39,239 bases of DNA, taken from contig WRLK01000009.1 of the NCBI GenBank assembly GCA_009777635.1, positions 1 through 39,239 of the forward strand, read 5' to 3'. The position numbers were made by a program, and so were the translations under genes. Shown one piece after another: positions 31,361 to 39,238 of the stretch. The notes under the pieces are model-generated. The model was given only the letters and a program-made list of their open reading frames with translations. It had not been told where the DNA came from and ran no database searches. The DNA comes from Oscillospiraceae bacterium (lineage in GTDB: Bacteria > Bacillota > Clostridia > Oscillospirales > Ruminococcaceae). How positions within the stretch are numbered: the stretch's first letter is position 1; each line of letters begins with the position of its first letter.

Positions 31361-32229
31361 TAAGCGCAATCGCAACGGACGCCACTTGCGTATGCCGGTG
31401 CATCGATTCAACAGATATAGTCTCAAGGGCGGAGCAGATTCATCAGACCTCGGCGGTCGTGACCGCCGCGCTGGGAAGGCTTTTGACTGCGGCCTCGCTG
31501 ATGGGCGCCGAGCTGAAAGGCGGCGGCGATTCGCTGACGCTCAGGTTAAACGGCGGCGGTCCCGCAGGCTCCGTGATAGCGGCGTCAGATTCAAGCGGGA
31601 ATGTGCGCGGTTACGCCGAAAACCCGATTGTTGAGATTCCCTTAAACGCATACGGCAAGCTTGACGTCGCGGGCGCCGTGGGCCGCGAGGGCTTGCTTTA
31701 CGTCATGAAGGACGTCGGCGCGAAAGAGCCCTCAATCGGGCATACCCCGATTGTTTCGGGCGAAATCGCCGAGGATATAACGCATTATTATGCAATGAGC
31801 GAACAAATCCCTACGGTTTGCGCGCTGGGCGTGCTTGTAAATACCGATTTGTCGGTGATATCGGCGGGCGGGTTTATCGTACAGCTTTTACCCGGCGCGC
31901 CTCAGGAAACAATCGGAAGGCTTGAGGAAACGATAAACAACCTGCCGCCGGTTACAGCTATGCTAAAAGACGGCATAACGCCCGAGCAACTCGCCGTCCG
32001 CGTGCTGGATGGATTCAGGCCTGATATTATCGGGCAGTTTCCTGTGCATTACCGCTGCGGCTGCACACGCGAGCGCGCCTCGCGCGCCCTTATTACTATG
32101 GGAAAAGAAGAGCTAAGAAAGCTTGCGGAGGAGCAGAAGCCCGCAGAGGTCGGCTGCCATTTTTGCCCGAAGAAGTACCGTTTCAACAAAGCGGAAATCT
32201 TAAGCCTGTGCGATAACGATGCGCGGTAA
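31348..32229 (+). CDS. hslO: Redox-regulated chaperone Hsp33
   Basis: A 293-aa chaperone activated by oxidation. The C-terminal zinc centre uses Cys237 and Cys239 (CGC) and Cys270 and Cys273 (CHFC). These four conserved thiolates form two disulfides under oxidative stress and unfold the linker. The N-terminal substrate-binding domain shows LGRLLTAASLMGAELK and GNVRGYAENP. All switch cysteines are present, so it should be functional. The start overlaps the methyltransferase, and AAGGAA lies 11 bases upstream. It is the last gene before the tRNA region. Confidence 0.96.
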   Translation: MGRIVSAIATDATCVCRCIDSTDIVSRAEQIHQTSAVVTAALGRLLTAASLMGAELKGGGDSLTLRLNGGGPAGSVIAASDSSGNVRGYAENPIVEIPLNAYGKLDVAGAVGREGLLYVMKDVGAKEPSIGHTPIVSGEIAEDITHYYAMSEQIPTVCALGVLVNTDLSVISAGGFIVQLLPGAPQETIGRLEETINNLPPVTAMLKDGITPEQLAVRVLDGFRPDIIGQFPVHYRCGCTRERASRALITMGKEELRKLAEEQKPAEVGCHFCPKKYRFNKAEILSLCDNDAR

Positions 32230-32239
32230 ATCGGGGCTC

Positions 32240-32268
32240 TTGACAAACAGATGACGATTATGTATAAT
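32240..32268 (+). promoter_or_regulatory. Consensus promoter upstream of tRNA-Thr region
   Basis: A perfect TTGACA (32240-32245), a 17-bp spacer and a perfect TATAAT (32263-32268). It points to the degenerate tRNA copy first and the intact tRNA-Thr about 185 bases later. Confidence 0.8.
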
Positions 32269-32297
32269 ACAAAAGAATTTGCAGCAGGCTTATATTT

Positions 32298-32358
32298 GCT
32301 GATGTAGCTCACTAGGCAGAGCACATCCTTGGTAAGGAAGTCATTTCTCCTGCTGGGA
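32298..32358 (+). pseudogene. tRNA-Thr pseudogene (5' part)
   Basis: The D arm and anticodon arm align closely with the intact tRNA-Thr at 32453: GTAGCTCACTAGGCAGAGC against GTAGCTCAGTCGGCAGAGC, and the same TTGGTAA anticodon loop (GGT). The 5' half of the T arm and the matching acceptor 3' strand are missing, and one anticodon-stem pair is broken. It lies directly behind the consensus promoter. Confidence 0.7.
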
Positions 32359-32452
32359 CTGTAGCAAATGCAGCAAAAATGTAGCGATGTTCTGTAGCAA
32401 TTAAGGATTCTTAGGCGGCTTTAGTCCTGCAAACCCCGTAGTAATGCCACTT

Positions 32453-32528
32453 GCTTCCGTAGCTCAGTCGGCAGAGCGCGTCCTTGGTAAGGACGAGGTC
32501 AGCAGTTCGATCCTGCTCGGAAGCTCCA
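32453..32528 (+). tRNA. tRNA-Thr (GGT anticodon)
   Basis: A 76-nt cloverleaf. The acceptor stem GCTTCCG pairs perfectly with CGGAAGC, followed by discriminator T and encoded CCA (32526-32528). D stem GCTC/GAGC, anticodon stem CGTCC/GGACG with loop TTGGTAA, and T stem AGCAG/CTGCT with loop TTCGATC are all intact. A tyrosine-recombinase relic lies just beyond its 3' end, which fits use of this tRNA as an integration site. Confidence 0.97.
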
Positions 32529-32587
32529 TGAATCCCTTCTAAGATTGCCTAAAATTATCGGCGTTGCTGTAAAAATTGCTGTACTTT

Positions 32588-33356
32588 TTAGGGTCTTAGT
32601 TCAGATAGTCCGGCAGGCTGTGGAAGAGCTTGCCGGATTTTTCTTTTGCGTGAGTTCTGCGTACACACCGTCCAGCGTTTGGGCGGTCTGCTCATAGACG
32701 GCATAGGCTTCAAAATCGGATTCTCCGCAAGCCACATAAAGACCTGCGGCCTGATCTCAGGACGAAGCGCGTTGCCTTTGTTTTCATCGAGGTCGCCGGC
32801 GGCGCGTTTCCGTATAACGACATCCGGCATCGGGTCTAACTTGATATAACCCTTCTTGACCGCGTAAACAAAAAACTTCCTGAGAAGATTTTTAATCTTG
32901 TTCATGGTATCGGTAGACATGCCCGACTTGACTTTACTGTTGAAAAACCTCTGGAGCCGTTCGAGCGTGACGTCTTGAACATCGAGTGCGCCGAACTCCT
33001 TATAAATATGATTCTTCAACAGGCTACGGCGGGAGGCTTCGGTAGTTGACGCAACATCAATGGCGCCGAACAGGTCAAACCACTCTTGCATCAAAGATTT
33101 TGAAATTACGCTCGTTTCTTGCCGATACAGAGATATACCCGTTCGCGTACACATCGCCTGTTGCAACGGCGACCTTCTGGGCAACCTCTTGTCGGGTTTT
33201 TCCATAATGCGGTTTGCGTATTGGCTTGCCGTCTGTTTTATAGCCGACAGTGACCATTCCTACCCATAGGCCATCGCTGGCACGCTGGAAAATGGAGCCT
33301 TCGTTATTGCCTCTGCGCTTGGATTTATTTTTTACTTCTTTTAATTTTGGCGGCAT
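32588..33356 (-). pseudogene. Tyrosine-recombinase integrase, frameshifted and truncated
   Basis: The first frame (33356-33075) encodes the N-terminal arm-binding domain of phage/ICE integrases (GSIFQRASDGLWVGMV, GKTRQEVAQKVA). The second frame (33205-32588) continues with the core-binding SAM-like domain (EWFDLFG, LQRFFNSKVKSGMSTDTMNKIKN, LRKFFVYAVKKGYI) and then only the beginning of the catalytic domain. The two frames overlap, and one frameshift near 33090-33150 would join them. The catalytic Arg, HxxR and Tyr are absent: the last about 40 residues do not resemble an integrase. It has a good AGGAGG start. It should not be able to excise the element. Confidence 0.8.
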
Positions 33357-33373
33357 AATAGCATCCTCCTAAA

Positions 33374-33426
33374 AATGCCTGCCGTGAAATTTATCTGCGG
33401 TTTCATTATACCACACGGCAGGCATT
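33374..33426. promoter_or_regulatory. Inverted repeat between xis-like and int genes
   Basis: A perfect 13-bp pair (33374-33386 with 33414-33426), 27 nt apart, immediately upstream of the integrase ribosome binding site. It could be an attenuator or a recombinase/Xis binding site. Confidence 0.5.
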
Positions 33427-33454
33427 ATTACATATAGAAATGAACGGTTTGCTA

Positions 33455-33718
33455 TTACAGGCTTGGATTTAATTGTTTGATTGACCATAATGCGAAGGCA
33501 ATGACGCTTACTACTTTACGATTACCAATTTCCGCCGTTGGAAAGGATTCGCTGTTCAGCAGTTGCCGGATGTTGTTTTTACCGACGCCCATTATTTTAA
33601 CTAGGTCATCACAATCAAAGAAATCCTTGTCGTATTTCTCAGAGAGGCGTCTCGCTTCGATTGCGGCCGCAACGCCTAACTCGGAATTTATGTTTAATTC
33701 AGCTAGCACTTTTGACAA
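33455..33718 (-). CDS. Excisionase-like helix-turn-helix protein
   Basis: An 87-aa protein whose C-terminal half (about 38-80: DCDDLVKIMGVGKNNIRQLLNSESFPTAEIGNRKVV) has the winged-helix pattern of Xis/MerR-like DNA-binding domains found next to integrases. Such proteins direct excision or control int. It lies upstream of int on the same strand, the usual order in integrative elements. The frame is intact. With the integrase broken, its recombination role is probably lost, although DNA binding may remain. No other function is evident. Confidence 0.65.
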   Translation of the reverse strand: MSKVLAELNINSELGVAAAIEARRLSEKYDKDFFDCDDLVKIMGVGKNNIRQLLNSESFPTAEIGNRKVVSVIAFALWSIKQLNPSL

Positions 33719-33884
33719 CTAAATCATCTCAGTTTCGTTGTGGGGGTTATTTCGCCCCCCCGCGGTCAAGGTCATATGCTTGCCGGTTCTTAATCTACAA
33801 GCGCCTTGCTCGACGCTGTAACTCGCGGTCCCCGCCGCGATCTCTTGGGGAATACACCTCTTCCATGTTTTATTTGAACTACAA

Positions 33885-34303
33885 TTAACATCCATCCAAA
33901 TGCGCCATCAGATCATCGTTAAAATCTTTTCCTATTGGAAACTCAATCCTTGTTTTAAATCCTTTTTTAGCGTATTTTTTTGCTAAAGCAACGGCTGCCT
34001 CATGTCCGGCGGGGTCGTTATCAAGGCAGAAAATAATATTATCAATATCCTTGTGTCGATCCAGAAAGTATGGGATTGCTCTATCTGATGTTCCTGACAA
34101 GGACAGCCTGTTGTGCTGATTCCATGCCTCTGCGTTACCTATGGTAGCTATTTCAAGGCTTGCATGGCTCATGAGGTCTATGGGACTTTCAAATACATAC
34201 AAGCATTTCTACTCCATCCTTTCTCGTTTGAAGATACTTCTTTTATAGAATCGCAACCTATGTAACGGATTAGATTATCCTTCACAGTGGGCAGAGATAA
34301 CAT
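33885..34303 (-). pseudogene. Toprim-domain element protein, frameshifted and 5'-shortened
   Basis: The main frame (34202-33885) encodes a C-terminal Toprim-like domain with YVFESPIDLMSHASLE and the metal-binding type IIFCLDNDPAGHEAA, as in DUF3991/Toprim proteins of conjugative and mobilisable elements. Just upstream another frame (34303-34178) begins with ATG after GGAGGG and reads MLSLPTVKDNLIRYIG up to GWSRNAC, which is the expected preceding segment. The two are joined only by a shift near 34200, and the main frame has a TAG immediately upstream. The N-terminal zinc and DUF3991 parts are missing. The stretch 33719-33884 between this gene and the xis-like gene holds only a 24-codon frame. 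Confidence 0.65.
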
Positions 34304-34315
34304 AATGAAGCCCTC

Positions 34316-34537
34316 CTATAACCTGTATCTATCAGCCTCGGGACTAATCGAAAAGTCCTTACAGCCGGTGCCTTCATTAGCCAGCCGGTTATTCTTAGTC
34401 GCGGTGCATTTTCCACGCGCACCGTCGTTAAATCGAACAAGCCCTCTCCCGGCGCCTTGGTTGGTTAAGCCCGCGTTACCTTCCCAACGCTTACAGAGCG
34501 CACAGCTCTTATATTTATTCGGGTCTACCGTCGTCAT
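34316..34537 (-). CDS. Small zinc-finger-like element protein, unknown
   Basis: A 73-aa protein with CALCKRWEGN near the N-terminus and two later cysteines (GKCTATKNN, GTGCKDFS), a CxxC..C..C pattern that could hold zinc. Small proteins of this kind are carried by integrative elements near Toprim genes, but no function is known to me. It is in line with the Toprim pseudogene (12-base gap; the next gene's ribosome binding site overlaps its stop) and follows the gene at 34884. The frame is intact. Confidence 0.6.
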   Translation of the reverse strand: MTTVDPNKYKSCALCKRWEGNAGLTNQGAGRGLVRFNDGARGKCTATKNNRLANEGTGCKDFSISPEADRYRL

Positions 34538-34554
34538 TTCGTCCCCTACGGTTT

Positions 34555-34884
34555 CTATTCCTCTTCGTTTTCTTTTTTTCGTTTATTCAGCAGCCCTTCG
34601 ATAACCCGCGCCGAGTAGCCGCACGCCCTGGCAATTTTGGCTATTTCGCGTCTATCTACTACCGGTTTCGCCAAGTCAGCAACAAATTCCGGACGGTAGA
34701 GGCGCATGGGTAAATCAACCTTATCGCCGCGAAAGTGCTTATAAATTTTGAGCATGTTCTCAAGCCCGATAAGCTCCAGCAGCTCTAAATAAATATCATT
34801 GAGCGCTTCCGATTCGTTCCCTTCGACTTTGAAGAGTTTATAAACGATTTCATCGTTGATGTTATTGAAATCAATGTTGTACAA
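34555..34884 (-). CDS. Mor/CD3324-like helix-turn-helix protein
   Basis: A 109-aa protein. The middle reads IGLENMLKIYKHFRGDKVDLPMRLY and the C-terminal part REIAKIARACGYSARVIEGLLNKR, a predicted helix-turn-helix. This arrangement resembles Mor-type phage transcription activators and related small regulators on clostridial elements. The start is TTG with GGGAGGG seven bases upstream. It is the first gene of the short minus-strand operon leading to the Toprim relic. Two 19-20-bp direct repeats about 100 bp upstream (34983-35025) could be its operators. Confidence 0.6.
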   Translation of the reverse strand: MYNIDFNNINDEIVYKLFKVEGNESEALNDIYLELLELIGLENMLKIYKHFRGDKVDLPMRLYRPEFVADLAKPVVDRREIAKIARACGYSARVIEGLLNKRKKENEEE

Positions 34885-34982
34885 TGTGACGCCCTCCCTT
34901 CCGTAATTTTAAGTATAGCAATGATGAATGGCATAATTCCAATGAGAAACAGGCTTTTTTCTGCGTGGGAATGTGTACGCAG

Positions 34983-35025
34983 TATTGATTGAAAAACCGT
35001 ATACGATATTGAATGAAAAACGTAT
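34983..35025. repeat. Two direct repeats upstream of Mor-like gene
   Basis: TATTGATTGAAAAACCGTAT (34983-35002) and TATTGAATGAAAAACGTAT (35007-35025) differ by one substitution and one deletion, with a 24-bp period. They lie in the region 34885-35197, which holds no gene. A pair of regulator sites is plausible. Confidence 0.6.
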
Positions 35026-35064
35026 TTGAAATTTATGTGCCAAAATACTTCCATCCACTAACGA

Positions 35065-35099
35065 ATAAAAGCCCCGTCCCATCAATCGGGACGAGGCTT
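35065..35099 (-). terminator. Intrinsic terminator of the hsdR operon
   Basis: On the minus strand the stem 35099-35088 pairs with 35080-35069 (5 bp, one mismatch, 6 bp) around a 7-nt loop and is followed by a T-run (35070-35065). It lies about 100 bases beyond the nuclease-gene stop. Confidence 0.8.
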
Positions 35100-35197
35100 A
35101 TGTGTTATTGACTTTTGTGCCGCGGGTTTTCTCAATCCTGCTTGCGCTATACAGAAGAATATATAGCCGGAGCCGAGCAATATGCGGTCAGCGATAG

Positions 35198-36322
35198 CTA
35201 CGCTTCAATTTCGCTTGATTTGATGTCTTCGATGTATGTTTTCATTGAGTCAACGAAAATATCAAGATTCATGTCATCATATAAAAGCTTCGACTTAAAG
35301 TTTGGCCTTTTCTTTAACCTTTCATTGGGTATTACTACACCGGGTATGCGTTCTAATGATGTCTTCAGTTTTTGCCTGTACTCAGCAGAATCAAAAGGCG
35401 GCTTCATATATTGGAAATATATTTCTACCAATGTACGCTTGTACCAGTTGTAAATTGAGCATAGTTGATGGCGCTGCTTTCCTACATAGACCGGAACAAA
35501 TCCTCCGCGGTCCTTTCCTTCGCCTCACCATATATAGCATCCAAGCGATTCAAATGCACGAATGTGCCTTTCGCATAATTTCGCATTTTCTTCGCCATTT
35601 AGTTCAGCAGCTTGCTCCAAGAAGCTGACTTCATCCCATTTCCGTGAATCCGTGCGTTTCGTCTGTGCTGCGCTCGCAGTCTTCCCAACAATATTCGGTA
35701 CTAAAGTTGTAAGTCCATCTGTGGAGAGAAACTGCTTAATTTCGAGTCCAAGCACTTCGGTATCAACCATTTGTTTGTTCAAAAATTCAATGATTGACTG
35801 TAACGGTGGCGGAATAATGTCTGCCGCAAAAATCAAGCGAAGCCTACCCGCACGGAGGTTGACACTGACAGACTGCCAAAAGGCATCTGTGTTTTCCGGT
35901 TCAACGTCAAGGCATGATAAATCATTGGTGTCGCTGATATTTTTTTCGTATGCTTCCCGAATTAACTCAATAGGCCAGTATTGGACTGCGTTAGCCGCGT
36001 AGTCCAACATCTGCGCTACGACCTCACGGCGAAGCCTTGTATCTGTGCTGCGTTTCACTTCAACGAGGGTCGGTATTGCATCTTGGTCGATGAAGAGATG
36101 GTCGAGATACCACTGCGTTCCGCCATCTTGTTCCGCAGGAACGCCCATCTCACGCGATATAAGCAACCATTTCCGAGGATTATCGGGGTTAATCTGGTCG
36201 CCTGCCAGAATATCAGGGTGCTTTTCAATCAGGCTTTGAAAAAAGTCCTCATTTGAATATTGCGATTGTGTAAGGGCGGTAAGTTCGCCACTGTCTTTTA
36301 GTACAAAAATCTTGCCGGCCAT
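35198..36322 (-). pseudogene. PD-(D/E)XK nuclease-fold protein with in-frame TGA
   Basis: The open frame reads 265 codons from the ATG at 36322, meets TGA at 35527-35525, then continues in the same frame for 108 more codons to TAG at 35200. There are no other stops and no frameshift. The N-terminal domain has the nuclease signature Asp74 (WYLDHLF), Glu88 and Lys90 (LVEVKRS) and Gln104 (VVAQMLDYAA). The downstream part (GEGKDRGGFVPVY, YFQYMKPPFD, PGVVIPNERLKKRPNFKSK) reads like a folded C-terminal domain. The TGA directly follows a TGG Trp codon, so a single TGG-to-TGA change at a Trp-Trp pair is a simple origin. It lies 15 bases after hsdR and is probably co-transcribed. The N-terminal 265-aa product may still be made. 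Role unknown; an accessory to the restriction system is inferred from context. Confidence 0.75.
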
Positions 36323-36337
36323 GTCAACAACCCCCTG

Positions 36338-39238
36338 CTAATAATACATCTCAATGTATTTGTAAGCCTTATTAAAGACATCATTATCTTTGATTTTGTA
36401 TTTAATCCACACGACGCTCCGCAAAGCCTTTGTTACCTCTTGCTTTCCGGCGGTGGTGTTTTGCCAGCCGTCAAAGCGAACAATTTTCACAATGGCGTCA
36501 ATGTCGCTTACTATCCGCTCGACGATGATGGGCGTACTGTCATTTTTGATGCTATTAAAAAGCTCGGTCAGCGCGGCCTTGCCCTTGTCCAATTCTTCCT
36601 CCGGCACAACTTCCTTTTCCGCCTGCGCCGCTTCTTTGGCAAGTTCGAGGAGCATTTTCAGAAATTCAATGCTCGTTATCAAACCCTGCTCATGTTTCTC
36701 ACGAAGTTCTTCGAGCCGTTCACCCAGCCTTACAAAGCGCGGCTCTCCGCCGTGCTTGCGGATCCTGGCGACAAGATCAATTTCGAGTTCCTTTACACGT
36801 TTTTTAGCATCCTTGTTATGCTCAAAAAACTCATCTATCAGATCTGCTTCCAGCTTCAAGATTTCCATATCCTCACGGACGGATTCAACAGTTACGTTCT
36901 GATGGACAAGTTCTATTGTCTTCGCACCAAGAGCCGCCCATATCAGCCCGCCACGGTTGTCGGCAGGCTTAACTGACTCATACACCTTTGTCAGCCACAA
37001 ATAATCGGATTTGTGCGGCCCGAGGAACGGGTCAGGAGACAAAGCTTCCCACGCCCGATTCAAAACACGATAATCCGCGCCGAAGGCGTCTTTTTCATTA
37101 TTGGTTGGAAGGGCTTCCTGCGCGGCCATCAACCCTTCCCAACCTTCTACGGTGCGGTCAACGCCTGGGAAGTAGGAAAGGCATTTGTCCATAAGGGCAG
37201 GTAATTGTCTCTTTACCTCGGCAATGTTTGTGATTACCTGCTGAACATTTTTTTCGTCGAAATCGAGGGCTTTCGCAACGTCATCGAAAATACCTATGTA
37301 ATCAACTATCAAGCCATGAGACTTTTCTTGTCCATAGACGCGGTTTGTGCGGCATATGGCTTGCAGCAGAGTGTGATCCTTCATAGGCTTGTCTAGGTAC
37401 ATAATCTGTAAAATTGGCGCATCGAACCCAGTGAGCAGTTTCGCCGTAACTATAACAAGCTTCAGCGGGCTACCCGGCTCGCGGAAATAATCAAGTAGCT
37501 TGCCTTCGGCATGGCGGTCACGGCGGAATTCTTTGTATTTGCCTTCCTTATCGTTATTGGTGTCCATAACGATGGTTGTGGCATCCTCGCCCAAAAGTGA
37601 ATCTAATTCCTTTTTATACAATAGACAGCACTCACGATCATAACAAACCACTTGGCCCTTAAAACCATTCGGCTCTATTTTGTCGCGGTAGTGCTTTACT
37701 ATATGGCCGCAGACTTTACGGATGCGCTCCGGCGACTTCATAATCGCCTCCATTTTTACCCGCCGAGCCAGTTCAGAGCGTTCGTCACTTGTCAAGCCTT
37801 CGGTCATTTCATTAAACGCGGCGTCTACTATGTCCTGATTGACATGCAAATCCACCGGCACAGCCTCGAAGTGAAGAGGCAGCGTTGCGTGATCGCGGAT
37901 GGAGTCCGAGAATGAATAGCGGCTCATATACCCGCTCCTATCCTCAGTCGCGCCAAAAGTAAAGAATGTGTTTTTATCCGTGCGGTTAATCGGCGTTCCT
38001 GTAAGACCGAAAAAGAAAGCATTGGGCAAGGCCATTCTCATTTTTTCGCCGAGGTCGCCTTCCTGCGTCCGGTGCGCTTCGTCAACCATTAAGATGATAT
38101 TATCACGCGGATTCAAAACGCCATCCACTTCGCCAAATTTGAATATCGTCGTAATAAGGATTTTTCGCATATCACCTTTGAAGAACGATTCCAACTCATC
38201 TTTGCTGCCCGCGCTTTGTAAATTCGGGATGTCGCTGGTATTAAATGTGGCGGTAATTTGGGTTTCAAGATCAATCCGGTCATCCACTATAACAACGGTC
38301 GGATTTTTAAGCTCCGGCATCATACGGAGCTTTTGTGCGGCAAATACCATGAGCAGTGACTTTCCGCTTCCTTGGAAGTGCCATATCAAACCTTTTTTAG
38401 GATAGCCGGCCTTGACGCGCTCGACAATCAGGTTAGCGCCTTCATACTGTTGGTAGCGGCAAATCACTTTGTATTTGCGGAATTTCTTATCGGTTGCAAA
38501 CAGCGTGAAAAACTGGAAAATATCCATGACGATTTCTGGCCGGATCATTGCCGCAGCGCTACGGTTCACATCAGCCAGTGTACCCTCGCTTTTGTTCTCC
38601 GGAGTATGCCACGGTCCCCATAAATTAATTGGCATATTTACGGAGCCGAACCGATAATGCTTGCCCTCGCTGGCAAAGTTAAATATATTCGGCACAAACA
38701 TTTGCGGTATGCTTTTCTCATATGCGGAAATATCGCCGGCACCATCCAGCCACGTTACCGCGTTGCGTGTAGGCGTTTTCATCTCGCCGACCGCCACGGG
38801 GAAACCGTTTATGAGTAGGACTATATCCAGCCTCTTGCCGCCTTCTTCTTTTGGGAACACCCATTGGTTTGTGACGATATAATCATTTTGCTTTAAGTCT
38901 GTTCCAGTTTCGAAAAAACGTATGGGAATTATGCGACCATCCTTGCCGAACGGATATGAGTTCTCCTCGAAGATCATCTTTTTGAATTGCTCGTTTTGCG
39001 TTACGAGATTATGTGGCTGCACAGACAATATGACGGCGCGAAGCTTATATATTACATCATCGGCGTACTCTGGCCTCGCAGCAATCTCAGGATTCAACCG
39101 GATTAGCGCATCACGCACCATCGGCTCCACCATCACATCGGCTTGAGAACGCGGTAAATCCTCGGCGGGGACATGCTTCCAGCCGTTCTTGCTGATGGTA
39201 TCAATGAGCATTTGCTCAAGGTCGGATTCGTAAAACAT
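36338..39238 (-). CDS. hsdR: Type I restriction enzyme R subunit
   Basis: A 966-aa protein. The N-terminal endonuclease domain has Asp138 and Glu152-x-Lys154 (RLDIVLL, VGEMK). A superfamily 2 motor follows: Walker A HFQGSGKS (288-295), VDEAHR (385-390), GLTGTP near 412, and motifs in TAKLLTGFDAP and QAICRTNR. C-terminal helices (about 790-966) would bind the methyltransferase core. HsdR translocates DNA and cuts unmethylated foreign DNA, but needs HsdM and HsdS, which must lie beyond the right edge, if present. The ATG is one base inside the window end, so its ribosome binding site cannot be seen and an earlier start is possible. It is followed at 15 bases by the nuclease-fold gene. Confidence 0.93.
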   Translation of the reverse strand: MFYESDLEQMLIDTISKNGWKHVPAEDLPRSQADVMVEPMVRDALIRLNPEIAARPEYADDVIYKLRAVILSVQPHNLVTQNEQFKKMIFEENSYPFGKDGRIIPIRFFETGTDLKQNDYIVTNQWVFPKEEGGKRLDIVLLINGFPVAVGEMKTPTRNAVTWLDGAGDISAYEKSIPQMFVPNIFNFASEGKHYRFGSVNMPINLWGPWHTPENKSEGTLADVNRSAAAMIRPEIVMDIFQFFTLFATDKKFRKYKVICRYQQYEGANLIVERVKAGYPKKGLIWHFQGSGKSLLMVFAAQKLRMMPELKNPTVVIVDDRIDLETQITATFNTSDIPNLQSAGSKDELESFFKGDMRKILITTIFKFGEVDGVLNPRDNIILMVDEAHRTQEGDLGEKMRMALPNAFFFGLTGTPINRTDKNTFFTFGATEDRSGYMSRYSFSDSIRDHATLPLHFEAVPVDLHVNQDIVDAAFNEMTEGLTSDERSELARRVKMEAIMKSPERIRKVCGHIVKHYRDKIEPNGFKGQVVCYDRECCLLYKKELDSLLGEDATTIVMDTNNDKEGKYKEFRRDRHAEGKLLDYFREPGSPLKLVIVTAKLLTGFDAPILQIMYLDKPMKDHTLLQAICRTNRVYGQEKSHGLIVDYIGIFDDVAKALDFDEKNVQQVITNIAEVKRQLPALMDKCLSYFPGVDRTVEGWEGLMAAQEALPTNNEKDAFGADYRVLNRAWEALSPDPFLGPHKSDYLWLTKVYESVKPADNRGGLIWAALGAKTIELVHQNVTVESVREDMEILKLEADLIDEFFEHNKDAKKRVKELEIDLVARIRKHGGEPRFVRLGERLEELREKHEQGLITSIEFLKMLLELAKEAAQAEKEVVPEEELDKGKAALTELFNSIKNDSTPIIVERIVSDIDAIVKIVRFDGWQNTTAGKQEVTKALRSVVWIKYKIKDNDVFNKAYKYIEMYY

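Noticed and set aside
32453-32528. tRNA 3' end duplicated as a second att site within the window
   Set aside because: No copy of the T arm plus acceptor end was found to the right of the integrase. If it exists, it lies beyond the edge.
34785-35054. 89-codon frame on the minus strand
   Set aside because: It overlaps the better-supported Mor-like gene in another frame, has no ribosome binding site and has unlikely composition.
35198-36322. Reassignment of TGA to Trp in this genome
   Set aside because: TGA ends gatC, the GatA-like gene, the Mo and FAD hydroxylase subunits, the 57-aa gene and the MFS gene at expected positions, so it is a normal stop here.
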